64,000 nt of DNA from Planctomycetes bacterium syqfu. GTDB lineage: Bacteria > Planctomycetota > Phycisphaerae > Phycisphaerales > Phycisphaeraceae. Every line of letters starts with the position of its first letter. Position 1 is the stretch's first letter. Positions 35,236 through 44,945 of this stretch are shown here, in pieces. The notes beneath the pieces were generated by a model. That model was not told the DNA's origin, did no database searches, and saw only the letters and a list, made by a program, of their open reading frames with translations. The stretch spans positions 496,001-560,000 of the forward strand of contig CP087563.1 in the NCBI GenBank assembly GCA_020974905.1, read 5' to 3'. Made by a program: the position numbers and the translations under genes.

Positions 35236-35435
35236 AAAACACCTCGAATTTTTCAAAGAACGTTGATCAAGCAGGTCCATTTTACCTGCACAACGGATAT
35301 AAAAGTATTTTATTTCACAGTTCAATCAATGAATCTAAATAAAATCCCCCAAAGTGTTCTTCACGTTTTAAATCACAGAGGATTGTTTATGCCATGTGAT
35401 CGCGCAGAGTTTTGAAAGGTTGCTAACATCTTGCC

Positions 35436-36323
35436 ATGAAACGCGTGGTTTTGATTGGCGATATTCACTGTTACCAACTCTGGGTGGCCCCTTGGAAACT
35501 GCTGGGTAAACGCGTATTGGGTCAAATCAATCTCTGGAAATCTCGGCGTAAGCGATTTAAATCGAATCGGTTGGATGATGTGGTTCAAAAGGCGATCACG
35601 CTTGATCCGCAGATGCTGTTACTCAGCGGAGACTTTTCCACCACCGCGATTCCCAGCGAGTTTCAGGAAGCGGTCAAACGTCTTAAACCGTTGACGGATC
35701 ATGTTCAACAGGTTTTGACGGTGCCTGGGAATCATGACGTTTACACGTTCTCATCGCATCGGACGCAGCTTGCCAGGCAGTTTGCTGGCGACTGGATGCC
35801 TGAGAAATTTCCCGCGATGCTGCCGGTGACATCCTGCTGGTCGGTCTTGATGGTGGACTCGGCGGTCCCGCGCATGATCAGCTCACGTGGTGAGATGAAT
35901 ATCCAGCAACAGGATGCGATCATTCGCCTGCTGGATGCAGCGCCGGACGGCCATGGCGTGATCGTGTTATGCCATTATGCCATTGGCAATCCGCCCGCGT
36001 TTTCACGAATGAAACACAATCACCAACTCGCTCAGCAACAGGCATTAATCGACATTCTCACCCGATCCGCAAAGCGGTTGAACATCATCTTTGACCATGG
36101 CCATGTGCATTACCCCTGGGCATGGCCTCGCGATGAGGGTTTTTTTGATCTGAACAATGGTTCGCCCACCATGTCCGATCCACATTTTCCACATGGCCAG
36201 GGATTTTGGGAACTGCAACTGGATGACAAAGATGTCACGAAAACGGACTTGACGCACCATGTTCTGCAAGGTCCATTTGAACAACCGTATTGGACTCAAA
36301 AGCATTTTCGACCGATAAAATAA
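35436..36323 (+). CDS. Calcineurin-like metallophosphoesterase
   Basis: 295 residues with the full motif set of the calcineurin-like superfamily: GDIH (Asp9, His11), LLLSGDF, GNHD, LCHYAIG, and DHGHVH. These bind two metals and catalyse phosphoester hydrolysis. The substrate is not readable; relatives act on cyclic nucleotides, lipid A intermediates or nucleotides. No signal peptide or membrane helix is seen, so it is probably cytoplasmic. It lies 92 bp upstream of glmS on the same strand, with no clear terminator between, so cotranscription is possible. The ribosome binding site is weak. Confidence 0.88.
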   Translation: MKRVVLIGDIHCYQLWVAPWKLLGKRVLGQINLWKSRRKRFKSNRLDDVVQKAITLDPQMLLLSGDFSTTAIPSEFQEAVKRLKPLTDHVQQVLTVPGNHDVYTFSSHRTQLARQFAGDWMPEKFPAMLPVTSCWSVLMVDSAVPRMISSRGEMNIQQQDAIIRLLDAAPDGHGVIVLCHYAIGNPPAFSRMKHNHQLAQQQALIDILTRSAKRLNIIFDHGHVHYPWAWPRDEGFFDLNNGSPTMSDPHFPHGQGFWELQLDDKDVTKTDLTHHVLQGPFEQPYWTQKHFRPIK

Positions 36324-36415
36324 TAGTCGGCAAGGTAGTCAGGAAAGCCGCTTTTAGCCGATGTTAACCATGAAGAGACTCTGACCCGCTCCGGGGTTAT
36401 TGCAAGGAACCGCTT

Positions 36416-38293
36416 ATGTGTGGAATCGTTGGATACGTTGGTCCCAAACCAGCTGCATCGCTGCTTGTTGAAGGACTCAAGCGACTGGAATACCGAGGCT
36501 ATGACTCGGCTGGCCTGGCAATCACTTCTGACAAGGGCATAAAGATCGGCAAGTCCGTCGGCCGCGTCAGTGTGCTTGAAAACCTCGTCAAGACCACCGG
36601 CGGCTTTGATGGTTTCTGCGGCGTCGCTCACACCCGTTGGGCAACGCACGGCGAACCCTCCGAACCCAACGCCCATCCGCACTCCGGCTTGACCAAGTCC
36701 GGCCACACCATCGCCCTGGTTCACAACGGCATCATCGAAAACTACATCCCCCTTCGGAAATATCTCGCTGATCGTGGGCATGTTTTCGAATCCGAAACCG
36801 ACACAGAGGTGTTGGCCAAACTCGTCGCTGAAGTCTACAACGGTGATCTTGAAAAAGCGGTCCAAACTGCCTTACGTGAAGTCCGTGGCGGCTATGCCAT
36901 CGCCGTGATTTGTGATAACGAACCGCACACCATTGTCGCAGCACGAAAGGGTTCGCCCCTGATCGTTGGCATTGCTGACAGCGCGTATGTCGTTGCTTCT
37001 GACGCATCTGCCATCATTGCACACACCACGCAGGTCATCACACTGGATGACTACCAGGTTGTCCGACTTTGTGCTGGCGCCGAAGACAAGAAAGGTGATG
37101 GCGGTCCCTGGGCTGTGGACTTCCGAACCACGACGATTGACAATGTCTCGGTGGCACGTGAAGTCACGGAGTTGGAATTTGATTTAGAGCAAATCGAACT
37201 GGGTGGCTATGAACACTTCATGCTCAAGGAAATCATGGAGCAGCCTGAAGCCATCCGCAACTGTCTGCGCGGTCGCATTGATCACCGCGAAGGCCGTGTG
37301 GTGCTTGGCGGTTTGTCTGCCATCACCCGTGATTTGATTCGTGCTCATCGTTTTATTATCACCGCTCAAGGCACTGCCTATCATGCAGGACTCATTGGCG
37401 AGTATCTGCTGGAAGACCTGGCGAAGGTGCCTGCACGCTGTGAGTATGCAAGTGAATTCCGATATCGCAATCCAATCATCGAGGAAGGTACCGTTGCCAT
37501 CGCTGTGAGCCAATCCGGTGAAACGGCAGACACGTTAGCTGCGTTGACCGAAGCCAAGGAACGTGGTGCGATTGCGCTGGGCGTGGTGAACTCCGTGGGC
37601 TCAACCATCTCCCGTGAGACTGATGCGGGTGTTTACCTGCACGTCGGCCCGGAAATTGGTGTCGCATCGACGAAAGCGTTTGTCGGCCAGGTTGCGGTTC
37701 TCACGTTGATCTCGCTGTATCTGGGTAAACGCCGTTTTCTTTCCGATGAAGTTGTCAAAGCCTATCTGCGTCAACTTGAAACACTGCCTGATCTGGTCAG
37801 TCGTGTACTTGAACAGTCGGATCACATCCGCAAATGTGTCGAAGACTGCATTGACCGTGACAACTGGCTGTTTCTTGGTCGCGGATACAACTATCCCGTT
37901 GCCATCGAAGGTGCTTTGAAACTCAAGGAAATTTCTTACATCCACGCTGAAGGCATGCCTGCAGCAGAGATGAAACATGGCCCGATTGCCTTGATCGACA
38001 AGGGCATGCCGGTGGTGTTTGTTGCCACCCGTGGCAGTCAGTATGACAAGGTGATCAGCAACATCGAAGAAGTCCGTGCCCGTGGTGGTCGAACTTTGGT
38101 GGTTGCAACCGAAGGCGATGAGGACATTCACAAATATGCTGACGCGGTCTTCACCGTGCCGGATATCGCCGAACCTTTACAGCCGATGTTAACGGTGATC
38201 CCGTTGCAGATTCTGGCATATCACGCTGCCGTCTTGCGTGGTCATGACGTGGACAAGCCACGCAACCTGGCCAAGAGTGTGACGGTTGAATAA
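36416..38293 (+). CDS. glmS: Glutamine-fructose-6-phosphate aminotransferase
   Basis: 625 residues. It starts MCGIVGYVG, with the nucleophile Cys exposed after Met removal. The glutaminase domain (about 1-235) has GYDSAGLAI, HTRWATHGEPSE and NAHPH. Two SIS isomerase domains follow, with TAQGTAYHAGLIGEYLLE, SQSGETADTLAAL and the C-terminal PRNLAKSVTVE, the family's ending. It makes glucosamine-6-phosphate for cell-wall and lipopolysaccharide precursors. AAGGA precedes the ATG. The 92-bp upstream region shows no glmS ribozyme. Confidence 0.97.
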   Translation: MCGIVGYVGPKPAASLLVEGLKRLEYRGYDSAGLAITSDKGIKIGKSVGRVSVLENLVKTTGGFDGFCGVAHTRWATHGEPSEPNAHPHSGLTKSGHTIALVHNGIIENYIPLRKYLADRGHVFESETDTEVLAKLVAEVYNGDLEKAVQTALREVRGGYAIAVICDNEPHTIVAARKGSPLIVGIADSAYVVASDASAIIAHTTQVITLDDYQVVRLCAGAEDKKGDGGPWAVDFRTTTIDNVSVAREVTELEFDLEQIELGGYEHFMLKEIMEQPEAIRNCLRGRIDHREGRVVLGGLSAITRDLIRAHRFIITAQGTAYHAGLIGEYLLEDLAKVPARCEYASEFRYRNPIIEEGTVAIAVSQSGETADTLAALTEAKERGAIALGVVNSVGSTISRETDAGVYLHVGPEIGVASTKAFVGQVAVLTLISLYLGKRRFLSDEVVKAYLRQLETLPDLVSRVLEQSDHIRKCVEDCIDRDNWLFLGRGYNYPVAIEGALKLKEISYIHAEGMPAAEMKHGPIALIDKGMPVVFVATRGSQYDKVISNIEEVRARGGRTLVVATEGDEDIHKYADAVFTVPDIAEPLQPMLTVIPLQILAYHAAVLRGHDVDKPRNLAKSVTVE

Positions 38294-38363
38294 CATTGGA
38301 TTCTGACTTTGAACGTGTATTGCCGTTACATGACCATCATCGCGTTTCTTAGAAGTTGACTGA

Positions 38364-39479
38364 ATGAACAAGAACCTGCCACTTGAATCAATGCGTGGTA
38401 TTGCTGCGGTGATGGTCGTTCTGTACCACTTTCAGGTGCCATCGCCATTGGTCGCCAATCGTTTCATTCATCATTGCAACGTAATGGTCGATTTTTTCTT
38501 TGTTCTCAGCGGTTATGTCATTGCCTTGAATTACCAGCATCGCTTGAACACGTTTTCTGATCTGATCACCTTTCAGAAGCGTCGTTTCTGGCGACTCTAC
38601 CCATTGCATTTTGCAACGTTGTTGTTGTTTGTCATGCAGGATATTGCCAAGGCAATGGTCATCGCTTTTACAAATGTCCAAACCGCCACGCCAGCGTTTG
38701 AAGCAAACTATCTGTACAAATTGGTGAATAACCTGACGCTGACACATGCGATCTTTCTGAACAAGATGACCTTCAATACACCAAGCTGGTCGATCTCAAC
38801 CGAGTTTTATACATACATCATTTTTGCCTTGACGATTTACCTGATCCGACGTCAACGTGCGTTGGTTTATCTGGCTATTGCCATTACTGCGGGCGTGATT
38901 GTCAGAGTCTATGGAGATGGGTTGTCTGACACCGCTGGGCTGGGCTTGTTCCGTTGTATGTGTTCATTTTTCAGTGGTGCGTTTGTTTTTAAAATCATAG
39001 GCAACAGCAAAGTCCAGTTTAATTCCGTCCTGCCGAGTATTACCCTGCTTGCCAGTCTGTTAGCAACGATTTACCTGGCGCATTCACCCTACGAAATGTG
39101 GATCCCGCTGATTTTCAGTCTGACCATTGTCACCATTGTCATGCTCAAGCCAGATGCACTACTCCAACGCATGTTGAGTCTGCGACCTTTGGTTTATCTG
39201 GGGACCATCAGCTATAGCGTCTATCTCATTCACTCAGCCGTCCTGATTAACATGGCAAGGTTCTTCAAAAAGGTGTTACACATTCCACTTCAAGAATTGC
39301 CCGATGGTCGAACACAGATGGACATGCCCGTCTGGATGGCAAACCTGGCCGTTGTCATTGCCTTGATACTGGTATTGGGTATCTCGCATCTGACCTACAA
39401 ATTCATTGAAGATCGCTTCCGACATGGACTGCGGAAGAAAGTCAAACCTCAACCCACTCCCGCCATTGCCAAAGCCTGA
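38364..39479 (+). CDS. Membrane acyltransferase family 3 (OafA/YrhL-like)
   Basis: 371 residues with about ten hydrophobic helices. The N terminus MRGIAAVMVVLYHFQVPSPL and VMVDFFFVLSGYVIAL match the acyltransferase 3 family, including the catalytic-type His in the first helix and the FFxLSG motif. These enzymes O-acylate cell-surface sugars such as LPS, O-antigen or exopolysaccharide in the inner membrane. It lies 70 bp after glmS on the same strand. Its last 31 bp overlap the 3' end of the opposing PfkB gene, an antisense overlap. A short Lys/Pro-rich C-terminal tail is present. Acyl group and acceptor unknown. Confidence 0.88.
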   Translation: MNKNLPLESMRGIAAVMVVLYHFQVPSPLVANRFIHHCNVMVDFFFVLSGYVIALNYQHRLNTFSDLITFQKRRFWRLYPLHFATLLLFVMQDIAKAMVIAFTNVQTATPAFEANYLYKLVNNLTLTHAIFLNKMTFNTPSWSISTEFYTYIIFALTIYLIRRQRALVYLAIAITAGVIVRVYGDGLSDTAGLGLFRCMCSFFSGAFVFKIIGNSKVQFNSVLPSITLLASLLATIYLAHSPYEMWIPLIFSLTIVTIVMLKPDALLQRMLSLRPLVYLGTISYSVYLIHSAVLINMARFFKKVLHIPLQELPDGRTQMDMPVWMANLAVVIALILVLGISHLTYKFIEDRFRHGLRKKVKPQPTPAIAKA

Positions 39480-40411
39480 TCCCAGTCAGGTACACCTGTC
39501 GTCCCCCCCATGGCAGTGACACAACACGCAGCAACGGCAGCACCAATCTGCCCGGACTGCTTCAGATCATAACCGTGGCGTTGAGCAGTGATGAATCCTG
39601 CCAAAAAAGTGTCACCCGCGCCAGTGGTGTCGACAACCTGTCTCCCCATTGGTAAATCACAAGCTGAGAGATGCAGAGACGGCCCGTGCTTCTCGCTGAG
39701 AAGCACACCCTTTTCACCAAGCTTAACCCCGAGAATACCTTTCGCACCGGCATCGCGATAGACATCAATCATTCGCTGAGGTTCGGTTTGCCCAGTCTGG
39801 TTCGTCGCTTCAGCATAAGACGGAATATAGATATCCAGATGCGGTAAGATCGATTTTAAAGGTGTCATGGTGCCACCATCACCAGCAGAATCCATGACAG
39901 TCTTCACGCCGTACTCGTGAAGCACAGCAAATAACTCCGGTAGATCATCCTGCAAATCAGGCATCAAACTGTAATAACCGACCAGAAAATAATGGCTCTG
40001 ACTTAATGTCTCCAGGTGTTTCTGACATGTGTGTAGATTCAAACGCTTGGCTGCGCCCTGACAATGAATAAAAGCACGTTCTCCAGAAGGATCAATGGTC
40101 ACGACCGTCGTACTGGTCGGCTCTGATGGATGGGTTAACAAGAGGTTTGTGTCAACACCTTGATTATAGAGCATGTTTTGGACCATCTGTCCCCACGGAT
40201 CATTACCAACGTAGGTAAAAATGTGGGTTTTCATCCCCAAGCGTGCCATGGCAAGACCACTGTTACATGAGAGTCCACCACAGCACAACTGCATGGGCTT
40301 GATTTTGTGAACCGGATGCGCGATCAGTGGTTCATTGAGATTCACTGGCGATGCAAGGATATCCAGCACACATGAACCTGCTGTAATACAGTCGATGGTT
40401 TTGTCTGTCAT
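39449..40411 (-). CDS. PfkB-family carbohydrate kinase
   Basis: 320 residues from the ATG at 40411; the frame extends to 40474 but the added residues read through a terminator hairpin and look non-coding. It has the ribokinase-type order: early GGLSCNSGLAMARLGM, GNDPWGQMVQNMLYNQGVDTNLL, and the C-terminal DTTGAGDTFLAGFI with catalytic Asp (GAGD). It phosphorylates a sugar or nucleoside with ATP in the cytoplasm; the substrate is unknown. It sits 31 bp into the end of the acyltransferase gene on the other strand. No ribosome binding site is obvious. Confidence 0.88.
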   Translation of the reverse strand: MTDKTIDCITAGSCVLDILASPVNLNEPLIAHPVHKIKPMQLCCGGLSCNSGLAMARLGMKTHIFTYVGNDPWGQMVQNMLYNQGVDTNLLLTHPSEPTSTTVVTIDPSGERAFIHCQGAAKRLNLHTCQKHLETLSQSHYFLVGYYSLMPDLQDDLPELFAVLHEYGVKTVMDSAGDGGTMTPLKSILPHLDIYIPSYAEATNQTGQTEPQRMIDVYRDAGAKGILGVKLGEKGVLLSEKHGPSLHLSACDLPMGRQVVDTTGAGDTFLAGFITAQRHGYDLKQSGQIGAAVAACCVTAMGGTTGVPDWDQALAMAGVG

Positions 40412-40441
40412 GTTCGGAATTTTACTGTATGTATTGTCCAT

Positions 40442-40480
40442 AAAAAACACAACCCGTGATAAGGTGTATATCACGGGTTG
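40442..40480 (-). terminator. Terminator of the LamG pseudopilin operon
   Basis: CAACCCGTGAT (40450-40460) pairs with ATCACGGGTTG (40470-40480), a perfect 11-bp stem with a 9-nt loop. On the minus strand a run of six T residues follows. It ends the operon that starts near 50192 and keeps it apart from the downstream kinase gene. Confidence 0.9.
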
Positions 40481-40518
40481 CCTGGACCATTCACCGTTTT
40501 GGTGATTGCATTTAGAAT

Positions 40519-43500
40519 TTATGGATTTTCAAACCAACGCACATGGAATTCCATCGCTTGAGTCTGGGTGTTGGCGCGAGGCGATTCACCATTGAAAACA
40601 TCTTCGACCTGCATGCTGTTGAGTGCCTGGTCATAGATGGCAATACGTTCAATGAAACCTTCCCACGGTTTGGAACCGTCAAATTCATTGCCAAGTACCA
40701 AGTGCATGCTATCACTCCAACTGCTTGGTGTGCCTTGATGTTCTGATGTACTTTCCAATTGACCATTGCGGTAGATCTTCATGGTGGTGCCGTCCCACGT
40801 GATAACCAAATGCTGCTGGGAAACAGCCAGGACATCGCTGGATTCGTTGGCAGGATTGGCATTACTGTCCGTGTTGCTGGTTCTTAATCGGACATTGTAT
40901 TTTTCGTCGTATTGATCCACTGTGAAGTTTCGGCTGTAACCGCTATCAGATATGGAAACAATATTACCAATCTGCTCAACAGAGTCCGGGGTGAAGATCA
41001 ACTCGACCGTCATTGCGCCTGAGACATTGATCGCATCCTTGATCTTCCCTGCATCACCGTCGGAGACTGCACGGTTGGGCCCAGTGAAAGTCATACCACC
41101 ATGATCATCCCATTGAATATTCTGCGGATCGGTGACAGTCAGGTCCAACGGCTCGCCATAGCCTCCCGTGTCTTTCACAACCAATCCGACAGCTGAATCG
41201 GCATCGGGATAACCGTCGGTCATGACGGAGGCAATCTGCGTGGTGGTCAACGGATCACCATAAATCCGAATATCATCCAGCCAGCCATTGAAATGGTCAT
41301 CGACTGGTGTTGCAGTCTGGTTACCTGATGTCATGCTGCCAGCACCGATGACGATGGGTTCGTAATTACCAACATCACCAGATGAAGTCCCAAGCCCGCC
41401 GGTATAGGCATCCGTATCAACGATTGATCCATTGACAATCAACTTCATGCCTGCAGAACCAAACGAGACCGCCACGTGATACCATGTGTCGGTGGAGATA
41501 CCGGATTGGCTGAGTTCATAACTTGAGCCCGTGCTTTGGAGTCTTGCCTTGAGCGTTGCGTTGTCAAGGTAGATTGTGAAATGACCTCCGGTGTCATAAC
41601 CGTTGGAGTCCTTGGAAAACAGGGCTTGATTCCCGGTAAGGTCATCTGCCTTGAACCATAAACTGATGGTCCCCTGGTTGATGAGGTATGCATCGTTGTG
41701 TTCCATGACAATGTAGTCATCATCACCGTCGAACTTGATGGCTGAATCAAACTTGGCATTGTCTTGATCGGTGACCGGGCCGTTGGTGTAGGTGCCATCG
41801 CTGACAGCTTTTTCGTCGACGGCAGTGGTTGTATTCGAACCGCCAATGCCGCCACCTTGCCCGTTGACCTGGTCAAGATCGACATGCAGGAAGGTACCTC
41901 CATCACGAATGTCCATGTTCTTGGAACAGGATGCCGTTCCATAGACTATGGCCGAACCACGGAGTGTGAAGTGACCGGTTGCATAGAAGTTGCCAACAGC
42001 CACAGTGCCACCGTCTTTGACTTCGATGTTCCCACCATCGGTGGTAAAAATATTAACACGGCCTGCGCCGTTGGTTTGGTTGTTCTGATAGTTGATTTGT
42101 GAACTGCCACGTATGGTGACATTGCCACTGGCATAGACGGTCAGTGATGAACCCTCGGGAACATAAAGACGTGTACCACCGTCTTTGATCTCAAAGTTTT
42201 TACACCAGATGGTGACGTTGCCATTGACGGTCACCTTGGCATTGCTCTTGAAGGTGACATTGCCTGCATTGACATTGTAATCCAGTACGCCATTGTAGTT
42301 GCTGGGCGTCTGAATATTGCCCATGTATCCGGGGCGACCGTTGGTCGGGACATCGATCTGATTGGGTAAGAGTACATTGGATGTCTGAGCGGAACGTGAA
42401 CCTGTGACCTGCGCTGAACCACTGACATCGATTACATGATTGGGATTACCGTATTGACCGCAGAGGGCATCACCGTAGATTTGGGTCCCGCCATCACGGA
42501 CATCAAATTTATTGTGACTGGTTGAGTTGGTTGTTGCTGTGACAGACAGGTAACGATTGCTGTCACCATAATTGCCTTGCGATGATCGAAAACCATCGAT
42601 CTTGGCTGAACCACGCAGTGAAAAATCGTCATCTGCAGAGACACCCATGCCAAACATCGCGCCGCCGGAAGATTGACCGGTGGACTCGTTGAGTTTCCAT
42701 TGGCTAATGAGTTGGGGGGCGACGGGGTCGACTTCATCAAACTCATAGAGCACGAGAATATTAGGCGTCTCCCCATCGGAATCATCGCCAAGCAGATCGT
42801 CTGCTGTGTCCTTTAACTGAGAAGCGGATAAAGCCTGGGGCCAGATTTTGACATCATAAATCGTCCCCACAAATGGACGACTCAACGATGGACTGTTACC
42901 CAATGTCAACCACTGACTGACCCAGATGGACAGATCCGTTTCGCCTGTTTCCTCGGTGTCAATCAATTCGCCATTGACATAAATCCGAACTGTTCCCGTT
43001 GCAGCATCAAAGGTGAATGCATAGACAATCGGCGTGTCTTCTTGCCATGCTTCATTGGCATTCATGGACACGTCATCATCACGGTGACTGACATATAGAC
43101 CATGATTAAAAGCTGAAGCGTTTGGTCTGCCATCGATTGAAAAGTTGTCATAGAGATCCGGCGCATCTTCAGGGACAGCATCTTCGTCATCATCATCGCC
43201 ATTACCGCAACGTCGATAGTAGTAGCCACGATCCCGGCTGTAACTGACGCGGTAATTGTCACTGCGTGAACTAGCGCGACGCGACCAACCGCATTGCCCG
43301 TTACTTGATGAATGACCGCCGTTATAGCTGTAAAAAATGTAGGTATCCGGATCATTGGTGATGTCGACAGATTCGGTGTAGGTTTCCTGTGTGTTGAGGC
43401 TGTGGTGACCACCATGATGACCACGTCCGTGTCTTGAACCGTGATGCCCACGCCCATGCCTGCTGCGACCACCGTCATCATCAACCGAATCGCTATCGTC

Positions 43501-44928
43501 TTCGACGGCCATGTTGGCCATACTCAGGATATAGCCACCGTTGTCTGAGCCGTTGAGTTGTTTGAAGAAAACCTGTACGGTGATTGCACCGTTTTCACTG
43601 ACAGCTTTAACCAGATCCTCGCAATCGGTTGGTGATGGAGTGATGCAGACCGCGGTACCTTCATCGGGATCCTGATTGAATTGAATGCCCATGCCGTTGG
43701 GATCGGTGACCCACGTGATGGCATCATTGTCATCCCCGCGATCAAGCTGCATATCGACATTGCCGTATTTGTCGCGAATCACCTCGCCGGACTGCTCGGA
43801 AAAGTCGTAATGCAGAATCGGCGATGGTGTTGAAGATTGCTGTGCTGCCCAATCGATACTGCGTTTGAGTAGGGTCAGACCATTGTTGTTCATGGCACTG
43901 AAGTTCAGATTATTCGTTGCCCATGGCAAGAACACACGTCTGCCAGCAGCAGTTCCTTCCTGTAAAGCACTGCCTGCTTCGACCACGATTAATGCAGGTT
44001 CATCGTTGTTGGGGTTGGTTGCCAGTACCTGTGCACCGGTTGGCAAAGCGGACTCGCTGACATACTGCATACTCTGAGATTGGCCAAACACAGTGATCAA
44101 CTGGCCGGTCATGGTTGCTGTGATGTAATGCGAAACATCCGTGAGTTCGATGCGTGTATCGCCATACTCATTGGCTTGCCCGTTGGTCAGTTCAAAGTCG
44201 TCATATAAAGCACGCTCTTCGTTGACCACACCACAGCCGGTGTTAAGAAGCTTGTTATTAAGCTGACCGGAACTGATGGTTTCGCTGATCAGAAAGACAT
44301 CTGTTTCTTGTGCCAGTTCATCAAAACGTGATTGACTGGAAGACGCAGAAACCAAAGTGACTTCATACCCCCAATCAATCAGTTGTGCTCGACGTGCAGC
44401 TTCCTGTGTATTGGGCAGCAGTTCATTGCCAACAACCAAGACCACTTTCGTAGGTGTAACGTCCCCGGCTTCAGGCGTGACTTCGGCACGGATGGTGTGA
44501 GATACCCCCTGGTAATAACCAATGGCCGTCACAACTACATGATCCGTTGTTTCATCAGACAGATCACCATCGCTGTCGGTCAGATTGCCATAGGAATCCA
44601 ATTTGCCATCGTTGACAATAATGGAGAAGGTTCCGCCGTCCAACTGATTGTTTTGAGATTCAGGACCAACCCATGTACCGTCCGCCAGATCATTTCGCCA
44701 GTTATCACTTGTCCTGAGATGATCGATGGTCATCTCCATGGCAGACTCGGCGATACCACGAGCACGTGTCTGACTGTTGACGTTACGGGCAATGCCGGTG
44801 GTCGTGTTCTGTGTATTGAGGAATGAAAGGCCGATGACTGTTGCCATGGCTAAAGCAACAAGCACAAGGATCATCGCTATACCACGATTGCGTTTTGTTT
44901 GGATGTCGTACAACTGGGGCCTCCCCAA
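40519..44928 (-). CDS. Giant GspK/PilX-like protein with LamG lectin-like domains (paralog B)
   Basis: 1469 residues. RNRGIAMILVLVALAMATVIG (about 13-33) is the GspK/PilX-type class III signal and helix. Residues about 158-362 form a Rossmann-like domain (KVVLVVGNELL ... TDVFLISETISSG) seen in other secreted lectin-type proteins. A LamG-like domain (about 371-735) follows, interrupted by a His/Arg/Gly-rich and acidic insert at about 477-590. A Gly/Asn-rich beta-solenoid-like region (about 760-1015) has repeats such as SLTVYASGNVTIRGSSQI. Two more LamG domains (about 1040-1243 and 1265-1469) end in FHVRWFENP. It is the last gene of a four-gene minus-strand operon, 17 bp after its paralog, and ends at a strong terminator. 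Likely a surface or pseudopilus-tip glycan-binding protein. Confidence 0.8.
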   Translation of the reverse strand: MGRPQLYDIQTKRNRGIAMILVLVALAMATVIGLSFLNTQNTTTGIARNVNSQTRARGIAESAMEMTIDHLRTSDNWRNDLADGTWVGPESQNNQLDGGTFSIIVNDGKLDSYGNLTDSDGDLSDETTDHVVVTAIGYYQGVSHTIRAEVTPEAGDVTPTKVVLVVGNELLPNTQEAARRAQLIDWGYEVTLVSASSSQSRFDELAQETDVFLISETISSGQLNNKLLNTGCGVVNEERALYDDFELTNGQANEYGDTRIELTDVSHYITATMTGQLITVFGQSQSMQYVSESALPTGAQVLATNPNNDEPALIVVEAGSALQEGTAAGRRVFLPWATNNLNFSAMNNNGLTLLKRSIDWAAQQSSTPSPILHYDFSEQSGEVIRDKYGNVDMQLDRGDDNDAITWVTDPNGMGIQFNQDPDEGTAVCITPSPTDCEDLVKAVSENGAITVQVFFKQLNGSDNGGYILSMANMAVEDDSDSVDDDGGRSRHGRGHHGSRHGRGHHGGHHSLNTQETYTESVDITNDPDTYIFYSYNGGHSSSNGQCGWSRRASSRSDNYRVSYSRDRGYYYRRCGNGDDDDEDAVPEDAPDLYDNFSIDGRPNASAFNHGLYVSHRDDDVSMNANEAWQEDTPIVYAFTFDAATGTVRIYVNGELIDTEETGETDLSIWVSQWLTLGNSPSLSRPFVGTIYDVKIWPQALSASQLKDTADDLLGDDSDGETPNILVLYEFDEVDPVAPQLISQWKLNESTGQSSGGAMFGMGVSADDDFSLRGSAKIDGFRSSQGNYGDSNRYLSVTATTNSTSHNKFDVRDGGTQIYGDALCGQYGNPNHVIDVSGSAQVTGSRSAQTSNVLLPNQIDVPTNGRPGYMGNIQTPSNYNGVLDYNVNAGNVTFKSNAKVTVNGNVTIWCKNFEIKDGGTRLYVPEGSSLTVYASGNVTIRGSSQINYQNNQTNGAGRVNIFTTDGGNIEVKDGGTVAVGNFYATGHFTLRGSAIVYGTASCSKNMDIRDGGTFLHVDLDQVNGQGGGIGGSNTTTAVDEKAVSDGTYTNGPVTDQDNAKFDSAIKFDGDDDYIVMEHNDAYLINQGTISLWFKADDLTGNQALFSKDSNGYDTGGHFTIYLDNATLKARLQSTGSSYELSQSGISTDTWYHVAVSFGSAGMKLIVNGSIVDTDAYTGGLGTSSGDVGNYEPIVIGAGSMTSGNQTATPVDDHFNGWLDDIRIYGDPLTTTQIASVMTDGYPDADSAVGLVVKDTGGYGEPLDLTVTDPQNIQWDDHGGMTFTGPNRAVSDGDAGKIKDAINVSGAMTVELIFTPDSVEQIGNIVSISDSGYSRNFTVDQYDEKYNVRLRTSNTDSNANPANESSDVLAVSQQHLVITWDGTTMKIYRNGQLESTSEHQGTPSSWSDSMHLVLGNEFDGSKPWEGFIERIAIYDQALNSMQVEDVFNGESPRANTQTQAMEFHVRWFENP

Positions 44929-44945
44929 TGTTTGAACTACTTTGG

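Noticed and set aside
36324-36415. A glmS ribozyme upstream of glmS
   Set aside because: The 92-bp gap is too short and shows none of the expected stems; the ribozyme is mainly known from Firmicutes.
39449-39479. The 31-bp antisense overlap of the acyltransferase and kinase genes as a regulatory feature
   Set aside because: Short convergent 3' overlaps are common, and both reading frames end normally.
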